A stretch of 64,000 nt of DNA, taken from contig CAJQUW010011624.1 in the NCBI GenBank assembly GCA_907163375.1, forward strand, positions 1 to 64,000, given 5' to 3'. This DNA is from Prostheceraeus crozeri. Taxonomy: Eukaryota; Platyhelminthes; Polycladida; Euryleptidae. The notes under the pieces were generated by a model. It saw nothing but the letters and a program-made list of their open reading frames with translations. It had not been told where the DNA came from and did not search any database. How positions within the stretch are numbered: position 1 is the first letter of the stretch; the number at the start of each line of letters is the position of its first letter. This document shows, one piece after another, positions 11,540 to 24,115 of the stretch. The position numbers were made by a program, and so were the translations under genes.

Positions 11540-12106
11540 CCAACCACCTTTGTCAACAATCCATTTCGCTAAGCGACTGATGATGAATGAGGTGACAGAG
11601 TGACAAGCCTGACGCTTGATACTACCGGCGTCACTTGGCGATCGCAGCACACCTTTCTTCGCGAGTTTTCCAGAGAACACAAGAAATGCAACAATCCGTC
11701 CCCAATTCAACTCATCATCTTGAAACATCTTCGACGCTACACGCAGTATTGTGCCATCATAAGTCTCCTTTGAAAACTCGATGAGGTCAACAGCTTCCTT
11801 GATGCCGCTGCCATTTTTCCGCTCGAAATATTCATTTGACACACATAACACCAAACGCACTTTTTCATTGACTGTAGACTGGCCGGTATCATTGACCAAA
11901 TGTTCGATGACGTTGTGGACAAACTCGTGTGTTTCCTTTAAAAAATCCTCATTGGAACTGTGACAATTCAAATCAACAATTTCGTTCTTTTTCATCGAAG
12001 CAAAACAAATGTCTTCAGAATATGAGAAATCCAATTTGGCTTTCATGGTGAGCTGGATAACTGGGAACGCCGATACTATGTTGTCGATTATGCAGCGTAC
12101 TGACAT
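11540..12106 (-). CDS. Bcl-2 family apoptosis regulator, exon 1 (BH3, BH1, start of BH2)
   Basis: One open exon encodes 189 residues from ATG at 12106 (G at -3). Residues 55-73 could form the first, BH4-like helix. Residues 83-97 (VRLVLCVSNEYFERK) align with the BCL2 BH3 stretch VHLTLRQAGDDFSRR, with Asn and Glu at the usual Gly-Asp positions. Residues 127-146 contain BH1 with the hallmark NWGRIVAF (NWGR at 134-137). Residues 181-189 (KWIVDKGGW) are the first half of BH2. The exon stops exactly after GGW at a GTAAGT donor, the site of the conserved intron in BCL2 and BCL2L1. Bcl-2 proteins set mitochondrial outer-membrane permeability by binding one another's BH3 helices. Whether this one protects or kills cannot be told; spacing and the NWGR motif suit a multidomain member. 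An upstream CAG just before the ATG means a 5' exon is possible. Confidence 0.85.
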
Positions 12107-12875
12107 TTCCTGCGACAGTCAACTGTTAGCGCACAAGTGTAAGCTTAAAAGCTATCAGAATGCGGCAGCCGTAGAGTGGAAAGCGGAATTTGATTGGTAA
12201 TCTATTTTTGGATTGAAAGAGGGATTGCCTAATCTTGTGCGTTTAGCTGATGACGTTGTTTAGGTTTCCATGAGCGCTATGCACGCGCTATGTACGTATT
12301 TTGATCGCTATCATGCATAGCGGAAGGATTATGTCAATGAATTCTGTAAGCCAATAGTAAATGAGAGCACGGCTAACTATTGTGATGACGGAGTGCATGA
12401 AGCGTCAGCTGTGAGCGCTGAGCAAGGGTGATTAGATTAGAGTCAGACGGAGATAGTGGTGTAATGGAAAGAAACAAGTAGAGTTGCTTGACTGGCGGCG
12501 TTCGGCGAAGAAATTTACGGGCGTTGTTTGTGCCATTTACTACAGATGTACACGGGTCGTCCAGATGTGCCGCGAACCGATGTAATTGGGAATTTTCAAG
12601 CTGCGCTGAACTGACTCGAGTCGAGCCCTTTATAGTCGAGCAGAACCGCACCGACCAACTGTATCTATCTTAGGTAAAACATAGTTAAAATACAACCTGC
12701 TAGATCTAATAGAGGCCGGACTATATACAGCATATTAGCAAATGACTAACTGCAGGACATTTACTGTATATAGAAGTTCACTTTCTTACGAGACTGACAT
12801 CACGTTTTTCTCTGCGACAACAAAAGTCTTTCCTGCAGAGTAAAGTTGAAAGTTTGGGTCGACTGGGCATTAGAC
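12107..12875 (-). promoter_or_regulatory. 5' flank of the Bcl-2-like gene
   Basis: No further coding exon is evident. A TATAAAG string on the minus strand (plus 12628-12634) lies about 520 bp upstream of the ATG inside a GC-richer patch (12360-12650) and is a possible core promoter. A CAG three bases upstream of the ATG could instead be a splice acceptor, placing the promoter further away. Both readings are inference. Confidence 0.25.
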
Positions 12876-14234
12876 TAGGGATTCCAATCCCGGGATTGAG
12901 AAATTTACAATTTAACTGTATTCCGTCTAATGTAAGACAAATTGGCGAAGATAAAACTGCCAGAAGTCCATCCATGATAGACACAGGCTCTTCACACTTC
13001 AATGTAATCGTCAACGCTACGTTTTCAATAATCCATTGATGAGGCTTTTTGAATAAACGTTGAGAGTTAAATTTGAGCTTCTTCATTAGCCAAACCTAAC
13101 AATATTTGAAAGCATGACCAAATTGAATATGATCATTGGCGAAGTAGGCCGACACATTTTCGGTATTAGGAATCGAGCTATATCGGCTGTGCTCTAGGAA
13201 TGAGCACACAGCCTATGTGTGGTAATGGTTAATGCCCTCTGGTTAATTCAATCCCGGGATTGATTTGTTCAGGAAAAATTATTCTCATTTGACCAGTTGA
13301 TATTCACAGCATTAGCTTGGCTAGCGGTGAAAAGCATGCAAAAGATTCTGCTAGGGTTTTTGGAATCTCAATATGCCAGTGCAATGCATAGAGGAAATTG
13401 TTGTTATTTTGATTATCATGCCATTTTACTTGTAGCTATACAGTTGATATACTTACATTTCGTCAATCCCGGGTCAGAGTTTGCAATCCCGAATTACGGG
13501 CTCAAGAAGGGGTGAAATTTCGTAGACACGCTCTAATAGAGTGTCGTCACTCAACCAATCCCGAATCTTAGAAAATTGCAGTTTGAAAGTGCAAAATTCA
13601 GGAATTCGCAACTGTTCCCTGTTACTCTCAACGTTAGCACCATTAATTTGTGGGTAAAACGAAGAAACTTTGAGTCAACTTGTCAATTGCGATATTGTAA
13701 GTAAACCGACTTTTGGAAATTCCGACTTTCTGCTATTAACAGCTCACACATCCCGGTATCCCATATTATTAACATAGACCTACACATGTGCTTTGTCATT
13801 ACATATTTACTATTTTACTCAATCCCGGAATCCTGTGAGCGAGATTTTTAGGGATTGTGGAATCTCTGTCCTGCACATATGATTAGAAGACATAAAGGGC
13901 GTGAGTATATAATCATCACACATATATCACATCTCTGTTGCATTAATATTTGAAAATTGAATTAGTAATTCAAAGAAAGATATTGAAAAGAATTCGAAAA
14001 TCTGTTCGATTTCCACTATCGAAGCAGTAAAACATCTGTAAATTACTGCCAAATTATCAACTGTATTAATAAATTAATCCTGGGATTTCAGGATTTCCAC
14101 AAACCCGCTGAATCCTGGGACTGCAATCCCTACTGGTATCCCATGCTATTAGCATAAATCTATGCTTTGTAATAGGATATTTACGATTCTACTCAATCCG
14201 TGGATTGAGATTTTCCGGGATTTTGGAATCCCTA
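12876..14234 (+). mobile_element. CCCGGGATT-rich repeat element, copy 1
   Basis: The left end TAGGGATTCCAATCCCGGG is mirrored at the right end, whose complement reads TAGGGATTCCAAAATCCCGG. Inside, short CAATCCCGGGATTG-like palindromes recur near 13250, 13468, 13555, 13820, 14075 and 14200. A second copy in opposite orientation lies at 61915-62760. The flanking 8-mers match at only 5 of 8 positions, so the duplication is unproven. No coding capacity; probably a non-autonomous DNA element. Confidence 0.55.
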
Positions 14235-15117
14235 TATGAAACTAATGCGCTAGAATGCCCAAGCCATCGTTATCGCGAAATCTTTATGTCGAAGACTCTT
14301 ATGTCATCTTATTTTTTGTATCTGTGAAATGAAGTAAATCAATGTATCACCAATGAATTGCTGTGGAAAAATTAGCTTATATTTGCCGCTTACAGTCTTG
14401 GTTAAAGTTAGCAGCCAAACGATAGCATTATGATCTTCTGAATAGTCAAGGTTGTGTGGATGCAATTTTAATCATGTTTTAATACAGCTACAGACCGTTT
14501 CATAAAGAATTGCTTGAATCTCTTCACGCTGCAGTCGCTGTGCTGGCAGTGGCGTCTGATAAGTAAATCGACAAGATTTTTAGCAACTCATTCAATAATG
14601 ACCGATGACGGGGGTAGTGAGTTGACATGATCAGTTATGACATGATCATATGAAGTAATAAACTTCTAATCACTAATTATTTCATTTAATTAGGCAGACC
14701 ACAGTTTACTGAGTTCAGGCAAAGGAAAATCGCTTAAAAAACTGATCATATGATTAGCTGATACAATTATAATAAAGCCTACAACGCATACTGTAGCCAT
14801 AATAGCCTACAATTATCGTGTAAGATCAAATGTGAATGACTAATTGACTAATTGAATGAAGAATCAGAAGCATGGTCTAGCTAGATTATTATCTAATAAT
14901 TCTAGATGCATCGACGATACATTTATACCAAAGTAATTTTGAAAATGAAGAATGCTCTGACAGTCATCTCATTAAATTGTTTGAGACTGAAAGTTTCTAA
15001 CCTTTATCTTTTATCAAAGGTACATAAGATATTGATACTTTACATTTCCATTTATACTCTTGTATAATACTTATATATATATATTTGTATATATACTCTA
15101 GTATTTTATTTTTGTCT
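14235..15117. other. Unassigned AT-rich interval
   Basis: Nothing recognisable apart from a short TA-rich microsatellite near 15070-15100. Confidence 0.4.
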
Positions 15118-15425
15118 CTGATGTGACCTCTGGTGCGTAGGTGTGATCGAGGCTAGGAATTAGGCGATATGTCTTCTCTATTAAATCACCGAGTTAAAAG
15201 ACACTATCACGGTTAATTCCCTCAACCACTACAAGCTTTGCATGCACTGCTGTCTCTGCACTTTTGCTTGACGGAGAAAGTTGACATCAAGACAGTGACA
15301 GCTATGCACGAGGATAAATAATTTGTTTGTATTATATTTCGGGTCTAGTTATAGGCCGAGTCCTATCATTTGATAGGACTCCGACTCCATCAATAATGAT
15401 ATGACTCCGGGACTCCGCATCCCTG
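15118..15425 (+). mobile_element. hAT MITE with CAGGGATGCGGAGTC ends, right part only
   Basis: This segment aligns with 16965-17268: the same GACGGAGAAAGTTGACATCA stretch and the same right end GGACTCCGCATCCCTG. The left terminus is missing, so the copy is truncated. Confidence 0.7.
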
Positions 15426-15869
15426 ACTTGAAGCAATGCCGAATTTTTGCATTCTACACTCAGACAAGTCATCCGAACGAAGTGGAAGAGGAATAATAAA
15501 ACATCATTAGCTAAGACATACAATAATGATCCGTCATCATGCTCAACTCCTATTTCTCATGGTGAAATCAGTGGTACACCTGAACGCATGCTTGGATTTT
15601 GTAGACTACTTCAGGATACGTGACATCGCTTTCTAGTACTTTTGCACTAAAGTCAACCACCGGAAGAAGCCCAGGTAGACGACGACCGACACATTGTAGT
15701 CATAACCACTACCAGAGTCGATGCACCGACGATCAGGCATTATGAAATTACATGCAGATTGGAGTGTTGCACTTTAAGAAAGATGAATCGCCGATATCAC
15801 TGTTGAAATTCAATTGCAAAAATGATTTAAATGTAATTGCTGAACTGCATATTCATGTTCTATAGACTT
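15426..15869. other. Unassigned interval
   Basis: No gene or repeat recognised. It lies between two truncated hAT right ends and may include diverged interior of the second element. Confidence 0.35.
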
Positions 15870-16006
15870 ACCGTATTACACTTCTCACTTAATCACAGAA
15901 GACACAGACAAATGTCAGTTTACCGAAAACCTCAGTCTCCGCCCGCAGCCGTGGTAAAGAGTCGGAGCTGGAGCCGTGGTAGCTATACCACGGCTCCAAA
16001 ACCCTG
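15870..16006 (+). mobile_element. hAT right end, same family as 34470-35941
   Basis: The stretch ACTTCTCACTTAATCACAGA followed by an ACAAATGTCA block is shared with 35668-35705. The segment finishes with ACCACGGCTCCAAAACCCTG, an hAT-type terminus. No left end was found. Confidence 0.55.
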
Positions 16007-16637
16007 ATAGTACATTTAAAAAAAACCAAGTCAAGAGACGAGTCTCGAGCCTCGATCCCATGCGAAACTTTTGGTATGAAGTGGGCCATTCTGAATTTCT
16101 TTTTGATCAGCAATGCTTCATTTCCTACGTAGGCTAAGAGCCTCCGTATTCTTGCAACCGTCCATCAGATGACCGATGGAATCCTGGGCAAGCAATTGCA
16201 ACCTACGAAACTGTCGGTTTCTTCCTCATTCCTTTGGCGGAACTTTCCAAGCGATCTAGAGTCTAGATTCTAGACTCTCGATCCGCAACTGAGCTGTGCG
16301 AGAAGACACTATATGGTCCTTTCTTTTCTACGCTTTAGACGGTCGGAGGTTTTGCTTCATCTTTGGCACAGTTTTTGCCTGACTTCGTAAATAGCCTACT
16401 GAGCTTTGGGGACCATTGGCCCTTTAATCCACTTTAACAACCGCTCAACCCACATGTTTGTCGAGTTCTTCACTGCTGTCGATAATACAATGAGCGGCTA
16501 CGAACTGCACGTTAATATTTTTCGTCTCTGCCACCTCAAGAAGCAATTAACTGCCACAGTTTTGTGAACACGGTGATGTGCTGGTACAACATTTCCTAGT
16601 TCTAAGTACAAATTCAATTTCATTTTAGTGATGGGGT
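16007..16637. other. Unassigned interval
   Basis: No gene seen. It contains a 21-bp hairpin-forming palindrome at 16258-16278 (AGAGTCTAGA, one base, complement). Confidence 0.35.
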
Positions 16638-16645
16638 ATGCAAAG

Positions 16646-17268
16646 CAGGGATGCGGAGTCCTATCATTTTGATAGGACTCCGACTCCGGGTGGCAAGTGT
16701 ATATAGCCTAGTTTTTTGAAAGAACTGGCAAGCTGCATCATAGATCAATGTAGGCTTACCTGAACCTATATTTAGTGATAATTGCTGTATCAATCATCAA
16801 TCATTTTCGATGAAAGTTTATCAAATGTCGCTTTAAGTTGGATGCATACGATTCGGCTCCTCCCATCTTGTTGATGTGTGCCCTACACGGTTTTTCTCCA
16901 GTCTCTACCATGCAGGAAAATCCCCAACGTGAGGGTAAGAGGTAATGTTCTCAGACAAAACTGAGGTGACCTTTGGTGCATAGGTGTGATCGAGGTAGGA
17001 AGGCTTGTCTTCTCTACTAAATCACCGAGTGAAAAGACAATCCTTTTCTTACTATCACGGTTCATTCCATCAACAATTACAAGCTTTGCATGCAGCAGTG
17101 TCTCTGTACTCATGTTTGACGGAGAAAGTTGACATCAAGAGAGTGACAGATATGCACGAGGACAAATAATTTGTATGTATTATGGTCTGGTTATAGGCTG
17201 GAGTCCTATCATTTGATAGGGCTCCGACTCCAGCAAAAATGATAGGACTCCGGGACTCCGCATCCCTG
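16646..17268 (+). mobile_element. Complete hAT MITE, 623 bp
   Basis: The ends read CAGGGATGCGGAGTCC on the left and GGACTCCGCATCCCTG on the right, perfect inverted repeats. The 8-bp flanks are ATGCAAAG (16638-16645) and ATGTAAAG (17269-17276), one mismatch, which is the hAT signature. Subterminal TAGGACTCCGACTCC repeats occur at both ends. No transposase. Confidence 0.9.
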
Positions 17269-17276
17269 ATGTAAAG

Positions 17277-19136
17277 ACATTGAAACGCATGCAGTAGAAT
17301 TCGAATGCTTTGAAATTTTCAATATGACAACTTGGAATGGCGATAAATGCACCAAGCGCCTTTATTGAAATGTTCATAACTGCTACATAGAAATACATTG
17401 CTAATCGAATGTTGTATTACAAAAGAGGTTATTTCAAATCTCATTTTCCAGTACGAAGTGTTGAAATAGAAAATAATTATCAGTGCTGTGTTTCACTACT
17501 TGAGAGGGATTCTTGAGACTTATTCCCTAAAGTATTTTTTGACTTAAGCCTACGTTGAATTTAGATATTTGTTTACTCCATCATGTAGCTCTTACAGCGA
17601 CTTTCAATCCACTTAACTGCGCATTCCACTGTCTTTAAATCAACTGATGAAATAGTCAAGTTGATATACAACCGCAAGATAGAGGAAGCACACTTAGAAA
17701 TCGTGCGTGATCATGACTTCGTTTAATCAACATTAAACACACATCTTTTCATGTTTGATATTGGGATAGACGATTGTAATTGCATTGTATAATTTGATTG
17801 CAATTCTCCTGACATTCTCTAATTAACTGCATTATGTAGTCTACTGTGTATACTCTTCATTGGTTGCCAATTAGTGTTCAATGTGCGTGTTGAAGCTGAT
17901 ATCATCCTGCCATTTCTCGATATATTATAATAGTTTTCATTTAGGCTGCTATTCACCATTGGCGTAACATTGTTGCAAGCTCTGGGAAATTTCAAAAAAC
18001 GATAGACATGCCAGAGAAATGTTGCCTTGATGTGAAGTGAGTGAAGATAAGCAAGGAACTTTACCATCAACTTTCATTATTTTTATTATAGTGATTTTTC
18101 TTTCCCCACGTCAAAAGCAAAATACATGCAGATAATTAAGCACCAATTATACATGCTGATACATACATGTCCACTCGGTCCATGAATAGTAAAGAGTTTG
18201 AATTCATCATAGAGATTAAATGAAGATGAGAGGGCGCTTGTGGAAATGATAGGTTCCCATTGGAGGGAGCTTGGTACAAATTGTCATGTCCTATTCACGC
18301 AATAGTAGGCCCAAAAAGCGTCCCAATTATCATTATTTTAATTAAGATTAAACTTAGTATGAGAATGGTCTACTTAAACAATAAGATCGAGTCACAACTT
18401 AATAGTATGCTGATTGATAACTCATCATCACCAGAGTTGAAAAATAGCTCACATTATAAATCGAAATACAGCCACGCTTCTCTGTCATTGAGTTATTTGT
18501 TATCGACCTAAGTGTAGGCTACATTGGACTACACAGATCAAGATTAGATAATTAAGGTATAAATAAGCATTTCTGTGATTTTCAATTTCCCTGTTTCATT
18601 ATAAGGTTTTTCATTTGTCTTTTGCAAATAAGCAAGCTCTGCCACCAAAAAGCAAGCATTGATGTCTCTTGAGATTAGGGCCTAGGCCTATACCTAGACA
18701 TGTATATGAGATAAATAGATCTAGAGAAATAGGCCTACATAGATTTATCATCAGAATTAATAAAATCTGTTACAGTTTCTGGGTAATTTTGAGTTCGAAA
18801 TAGGAAATTCGAATTCCTACCGTTAATTTAGTCATTGACTTTCACGAAAGAAAGTTTTGGATTCTTGGTTACACTGCATCACTAAAAATTTGCTTTTGCA
18901 TTTAAGTGATAGCGTTTTCGACCAGTAGCGTGGATTGAAGGTAAACTTAGCGTTTCGCTAGGTATCAGTTCGATACTTGACCGAGATGTGATTTTAAGTG
19001 ATTTCTCTTAATACTAGGCGCATTATAAATTCACGTAACCGGCATGCTTAATCCTGTGCGTTACATTAAGGCCCAATAAAGATTGTGTGCATGTGCAAAA
19101 ATACACGATACTCTTGCAAGTTTGTGGGAAAATCCA
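17277..19136. other. Unassigned AT-rich interval
   Basis: No exon, RNA gene or repeat family recognised over about 1.9 kb; open frames are short. Confidence 0.4.
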
Positions 19137-19154
19137 AATGATAAATACATTATT

Positions 19155-19160
19155 TTTATT
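19155..19160 (-). terminator. Candidate poly(A) signal for the minus-strand small gene
   Basis: AATAAA on the minus strand lies about 480 bp past the stop codon at 19637. The intervening sequence contains no recognised repeat, in keeping with a 3' UTR. Confidence 0.25.
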
Positions 19161-19636
19161 CAGCACATGGAATATTTACAAGACCATCATCAATAAAAAA
19201 TGAGCTCCCAACATGATATGGCTTCCATTAAAATCCTATTACAAACCCTTTACTGCCTAACATGTCACATAATCAATGGTACATTTCTATCTATGCACAT
19301 CAACGAGAACAGCCTGATGGCAAAACGACTTAATGGTGCTCCAATCAGATAGCGTCAAACTTCAAAGCGAAACCAGTTCACATGATGTGAAAAGAAAATC
19401 AGTTTTGACGTAAAAATCAGAGCGTAGCTGCTGTCGAAATGATAGATGAAATGGCGATGAAATGCTATGTCCGGCCAATCTACTCCCATCAGATGAAAAA
19501 AGAAAAGAGTGCAAGTTGAGTCCAATCCCAATAATTGAACCTTGAGATTACACCGGAAATGGCTCCATCACATCATTGACTTGGTCAGCACGTCAAAAGA
19601 CTGAAAAATGAGCACTTGCATTCGTGTAAAAGGACT

Positions 19637-19717
19637 TCAATCAAGCTTCAGCTCGCCGACCAATAGACCATTTTCATTAACTTGATTCACTAGAGGGCAC
19701 AGCATCGAGCTCTCCAC
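19637..19717 (-). CDS. Candidate terminal exon of an unrecognised gene
   Basis: A strong acceptor (CTTTTCTTTTCTTTACAG on the minus strand, ending at 19718) is followed in phase 0 by 26 codons and a stop: VESSMLCPLVNQVNENG, then LLVGELKLD. Phase 2 would give a shorter tail (GELDAVPSSESS). No homology is recognised. It pairs with a possible exon at 21027-20944 across a 1.2-kb intron. The splice site is seen directly; coding function is inference. Confidence 0.35.
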   Translation of the reverse strand: MESSMLCPLVNQVNENGLLVGELKLD

Positions 19718-19720
19718 CTG

Positions 19721-20940
19721 TAAAGAAAAGAAAAGTATAAATAAAAAACACCAATAGTTTCCAGATGAGAATGATATCTGATAAGTTGAATTAGAATTAG
19801 AAGAAGATTCTTAACTTTGATTTTGTGTCTTTCTAACACCGGTGTATCTGTACATATCAGACAGGGATTGGAAAAATTTAATTGCAATTTAACTGGTCTC
19901 ATTTACTAACAATCAATTAATTTAATTGAATCACATGAGTAATCAATTATTTGCAATTATTTTTCATCATCTATGAAGATCTTTCCAGAAAATGATTGCA
20001 CGATCGACACTTGATTGAAAATACTTAGAAAATTTTTTCCATAGTACATAGGTCTACGAAGGTGCACTAAAACACTTAACAGAAGTAGAATTTACCTGTA
20101 ATCACATGCATGCATTATCTGGATCATTATGTTCGCTGAACTATTTTGCATGACAAAACAAAAAATGCACTGATAGCAATATTAAGAAATGACTGATAAA
20201 TATTTGCATTCTCCTCTATTCTATGAGTGTAATATTCATCGTTCAAACACTGAAGTACTGCCACTCAGGCTATTGAGATAGCACGTGTTTCATGAGGTTT
20301 AACATAATTTGAACTTATCTAAGATTATCAGAATATAAAAAACATACATGCTTTTTGAGACTTAAATTAAGTTCAAATGAATGTTATAAGAACAAGTTTC
20401 GTATTAGACTATAATCAAACTTTTCTTCGTTTTAAATGTGAGTAGGTCTACACAATATTATATTATCGAGTGTGTAGGCACATACTATATATCATACTCA
20501 GGGTTGCCACCGGGTTTTTGAAAAATAAGGCAAAATGAAGAGCCTAAAATTGCCACGCCAAATACTATAACTTCAACAAACCTTGATTTGAGATTGATAA
20601 TTGACTCTCTTACTCTTTTCTTAGAATATACAAGTGTCATCGCAATTGTAATAAATCACTTCAAAATTTGAATCTCATTGTAAAAATTTTTTAATGCGAA
20701 CAATCGTCGACATGGTCATCGTGTATTGAAGATGTGTTCATATATATCATACTAAAATTGAAGGTTAGACCAAAAGATAGAAGATTCAAAAGGTTAACAA
20801 GAACCTTTTTGCCGAAAAATTTGAACTTCTTGATTTACTCATCGCCCTATTCATGAATAAATTTGAGTGAAAACAAAATACTTTCATTCAACCATTGTCT
20901 GAAACCCGCCTGTTAGCTTAGATGGAATCGGATCGTTACT
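19721..20940. other. Possible intron with an isolated transposon-like end
   Basis: This is the interval between the two candidate exons of the small minus-strand gene. At 20499 it holds CAGGGTTGCCACCGGG, which looks like a DNA-transposon terminus, but no partner end was found. A 13-bp direct repeat (TATATATCATACT) ends at 20498 and recurs ending at 20753; in AT-rich DNA this may be chance. Confidence 0.3.
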
Positions 20941-20943
20941 TAC

Positions 20944-21027
20944 TGATGGAAGCGTGATGTTTTCAGTAAATTGTGCATAATAATTCAGCATACTTGGGCT
21001 AAAACTCATGTAAAGATTTCTTGTCAT
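20944..21027 (-). CDS. Candidate exon paired with 19717-19637
   Basis: The minus-strand frame from ATG at 21027 encodes 28 residues (MTRNLYMSFSPSMLNYYAQF, then TENITLPS) and ends precisely at a GTAAGT donor (20943-20938). Joined in phase 0 to the 19717 exon it would give a 54-residue product with no recognised homology. The real start could lie in an earlier exon. Support is limited to the splice signals and compatible phase. Confidence 0.25.
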
Positions 21028-21646
21028 GCTTTATTGGTTGATTTCCAGCAAACCTACACGCGTTTGTCTGGGAAATAGGGCTAATGTGAAAATCATGAGT
21101 AGTACGCGAATTGCTTGTGAGTTTTTTCGTCAGATAGGGTGGACACCAGGGTTCAAACCGCGCAGGTTTTTGGCGGCCGACGTCATCAAAACCGGCCGGC
21201 GGGGGCAGGGAAGGCTTAATAACAAACAGCCTTTCGGGTTTGGGACGTCGCCTGGCGTCTCTTTATCGGTTGTTTAGGACTTTAATCGTCGGACATTATT
21301 TGGTCAACTTTTACCGTTAGACATTTTTCAATTTCCACATAGCATGCATGAAACACATGAATAATAGCACTGCTCCGCCCGAATATTCGCTCGGTAAACC
21401 TCCATTTTCGAATATTCGAATGATAATTTTGACATTCGAATATTCGAGATGACTGTATCTATTACCACATATTTTTCATGAAGATTATCCGAGCAGCTGA
21501 ATATTTTACTTTGAATGAATTATAACCCAAAGACATCAATTTAGATTTTTAATTCATACATCAATAATTCTTTCGTAAATGCAAACTGAATTATGGAATC
21601 AGTTAAAGGATCTTCTTTAGAATTCACCCGCCACTATTGTATCAAC

Positions 21647-23967
21647 CAGGGCTGTGGAGCCGATGCGTTATCTCATCGGCTCCGGCCCCGGCTCCACGAC
21701 ACTGATGTGAAAGGCTCCGACTCCGACTTCTAATTCAGGTTCTATCTATGCTGGTTATCCTGGATCTGTTGAACGGGTTTTTTGGATAACGGTGTGGCCT
21801 TTAGAGGCTTGCTACAATCATCAAATTAGTTTTCATTAACAAGCAACGACTTAAGTTAATAATAAAAATGATGATAGCCTAATATAATGATAAATAACAT
21901 ACTTGTCATATATTTTTGCATGAATTGACTATCTCTGAAAGATAAAATAAAGTTATAGCCTGGATTGGTTAAATTAGATAAAGATCTCCCGCACTGGCTA
22001 AATATAAATTGGCCTAGCCTGCAACCAGTCTACTACGAGGCTACATTAAATAAGACCACATGAGTGATGATGATATACCTAATTAGCCGTCACAGGGGCC
22101 GAATAGTAGTATAAGCTTTTTAACAAAGCTTGAATATGAAACTGGATAGCGTATGCTTCTAAATAGCTTATAGGGTCTGTATTTACTCGAACATGGAAAG
22201 GATGGCTATATAGCCAAATACACCGTATCAATAAAGATATCAATTGCTTTATTGAATATTAAAGTGTATATAGGCTAGCTTAGGTTGTTATTGCTATTTG
22301 TTATTGCCTTTATCCAAGTCTGTTGGTCCATGAATAATATGATCGGTGGGTAGCCCACGACTCATCATCTGTAGAAATTGTAATTTAGATAGTCTCATTG
22401 CAGTGTAGGCTAGAAATGTACAATTGAAAATTATACTTAAAAAAATTAAAAATGTCTAATTTAGGACGAGTTTTGTAATTCTATGCAGCATACTTAATAA
22501 GTTAAGGCTTAACTTATATTATGTTAATTTCGTTTTTTCATTATGGCGTAAGGTTGCACAAAATAATTCATCAATGATTCATGTATATTATTATATTCAA
22601 TTTATGTATAACATATTACCACTATTCCTCTGATGATGGTTAGGCTGATGAAACTGAACTCGGAGTGTCACACAGCATGTTGCAGGGTGCAATGCATAAT
22701 AAAAATTTGACTGCGAGCACCGAGCAGAAATCCCATCTACTTTGCTAGCTTTCGAATGCGCGTGAGGTTTAATGTCACAGACAATAGAAAAGGGAGGTCA
22801 AAAGGCGCCTTTATTGAGAGCGTCTCAGTATTTTTTTATTGTTTACATATAAGTCACCATGATATCAGCATAAAGTGTTGACAGACGGAAAAAATAATAA
22901 TGAAAATTCTTGAAATCCACAGGTCTATGACATTTGGGGAAATATGATTACACAATACGGCTCTTGTGCAGTCCTCCCCCCATTTTTTCTCTGGTAAAAA
23001 GATGCAGCACCATTGGATGTCCGTTTCAGCATCACCGGTTTGAATGAAGCATTCCGTGCTGTTGTAAAAATCTACGTGGGTAATTGCGATGTCATAGTCG
23101 CAAACTTCGTCATCAAGTCAACATTGTAAATTGCCTTCGGGTTTTTCGCATTGAAATATACCCTTTGAATTTTGAAGTCAAAGGAAATTCATTGTGAATG
23201 AGATACCTTTAGAATAATAAGGCGCTACTAGAAGTGGCTGGGTCGCTTATTGCTATAGCCATGTGAGGACTTGTAGTCAGGTCATTCGTGTGAGTGTGAA
23301 GAGTTATCCCTCCAATCAAAATTGATCAAATTGTATAATCGATTGTTTTGAAAAATGTAGGTGGGGGGACTGCACAAGAGCCTACAATACAATCTAAGGA
23401 AATTGGCATTGCCACAGATGCCAGTAGCTTCTGCCAGTAGCCATACCGATAGATGGTAACCTACATAGTAACCGTATTAGATTTAAGACATTGTGCAAGA
23501 AATGTAGCTATATTATCTTTGCTGACTGAACTGGAAATGTGTACACAAATGACTGGCGACTTGTCTCTAGGAATCTACAATCATCTAGTTAGCATGCATA
23601 TAACAAGTCTTCAAATTAATGGATTTTGGAGAATACGTTGTCACTAAAAGCTATGGAAATTAGTCTTATGAAACATATGTAATAAAAAAATATTACACAT
23701 GTGTGTAAATATAATACATATAATACAAAAGAAGGCGGCAACTGCAAAGAAAGATATCGTGGAGGACAGATCATTGGTATACTTAAAAGACATATCTTTA
23801 GATTTCAAATGATCTAATTTTTTTATGATGCCAATTAAAACCTTTCAAAATTCTAGATTTATATCAAAGCTCAAACAATCGGAGCCGGAGCCGGAGCCTT
23901 TGTGATAAATCGGCTCCGGCTCCGACCAAAACCATCGGCTCCTTAAGGCTCCGGCTCCACAGCCCTG
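21647..23967 (+). mobile_element. Complete non-autonomous hAT, 2,321 bp
   Basis: Perfect 8-bp duplication GTATCAAC at 21639-21646 and 23968-23975. The terminal repeats start CAGGGCTGTGGAGCCG at both ends, followed by runs of GGCTCCGGCTCC. This end sequence is typical of a widespread animal hAT group. Only short open frames occur, with no transposase motifs. Confidence 0.92.
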
Positions 23968-24115
23968 GTATCAACTTCAACATAATGTATTTTTAGCAAT
24001 ATTAAAATTCAGCTACATGAAGCTGCATGTGATGCGCATTTGAATATGTTCTATCGTTATGTAATAAACCACCCTGTTGTAAAAACGTAATCAAACTTGG
24101 TATATTCATGGCGAG

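Noticed and set aside
20499-20753. CAGGGTTGCCACCGGG end with a 13-bp direct repeat downstream.
   Set aside because: The second boundary shows no matching inverted end, and the direct repeat is AT-rich.
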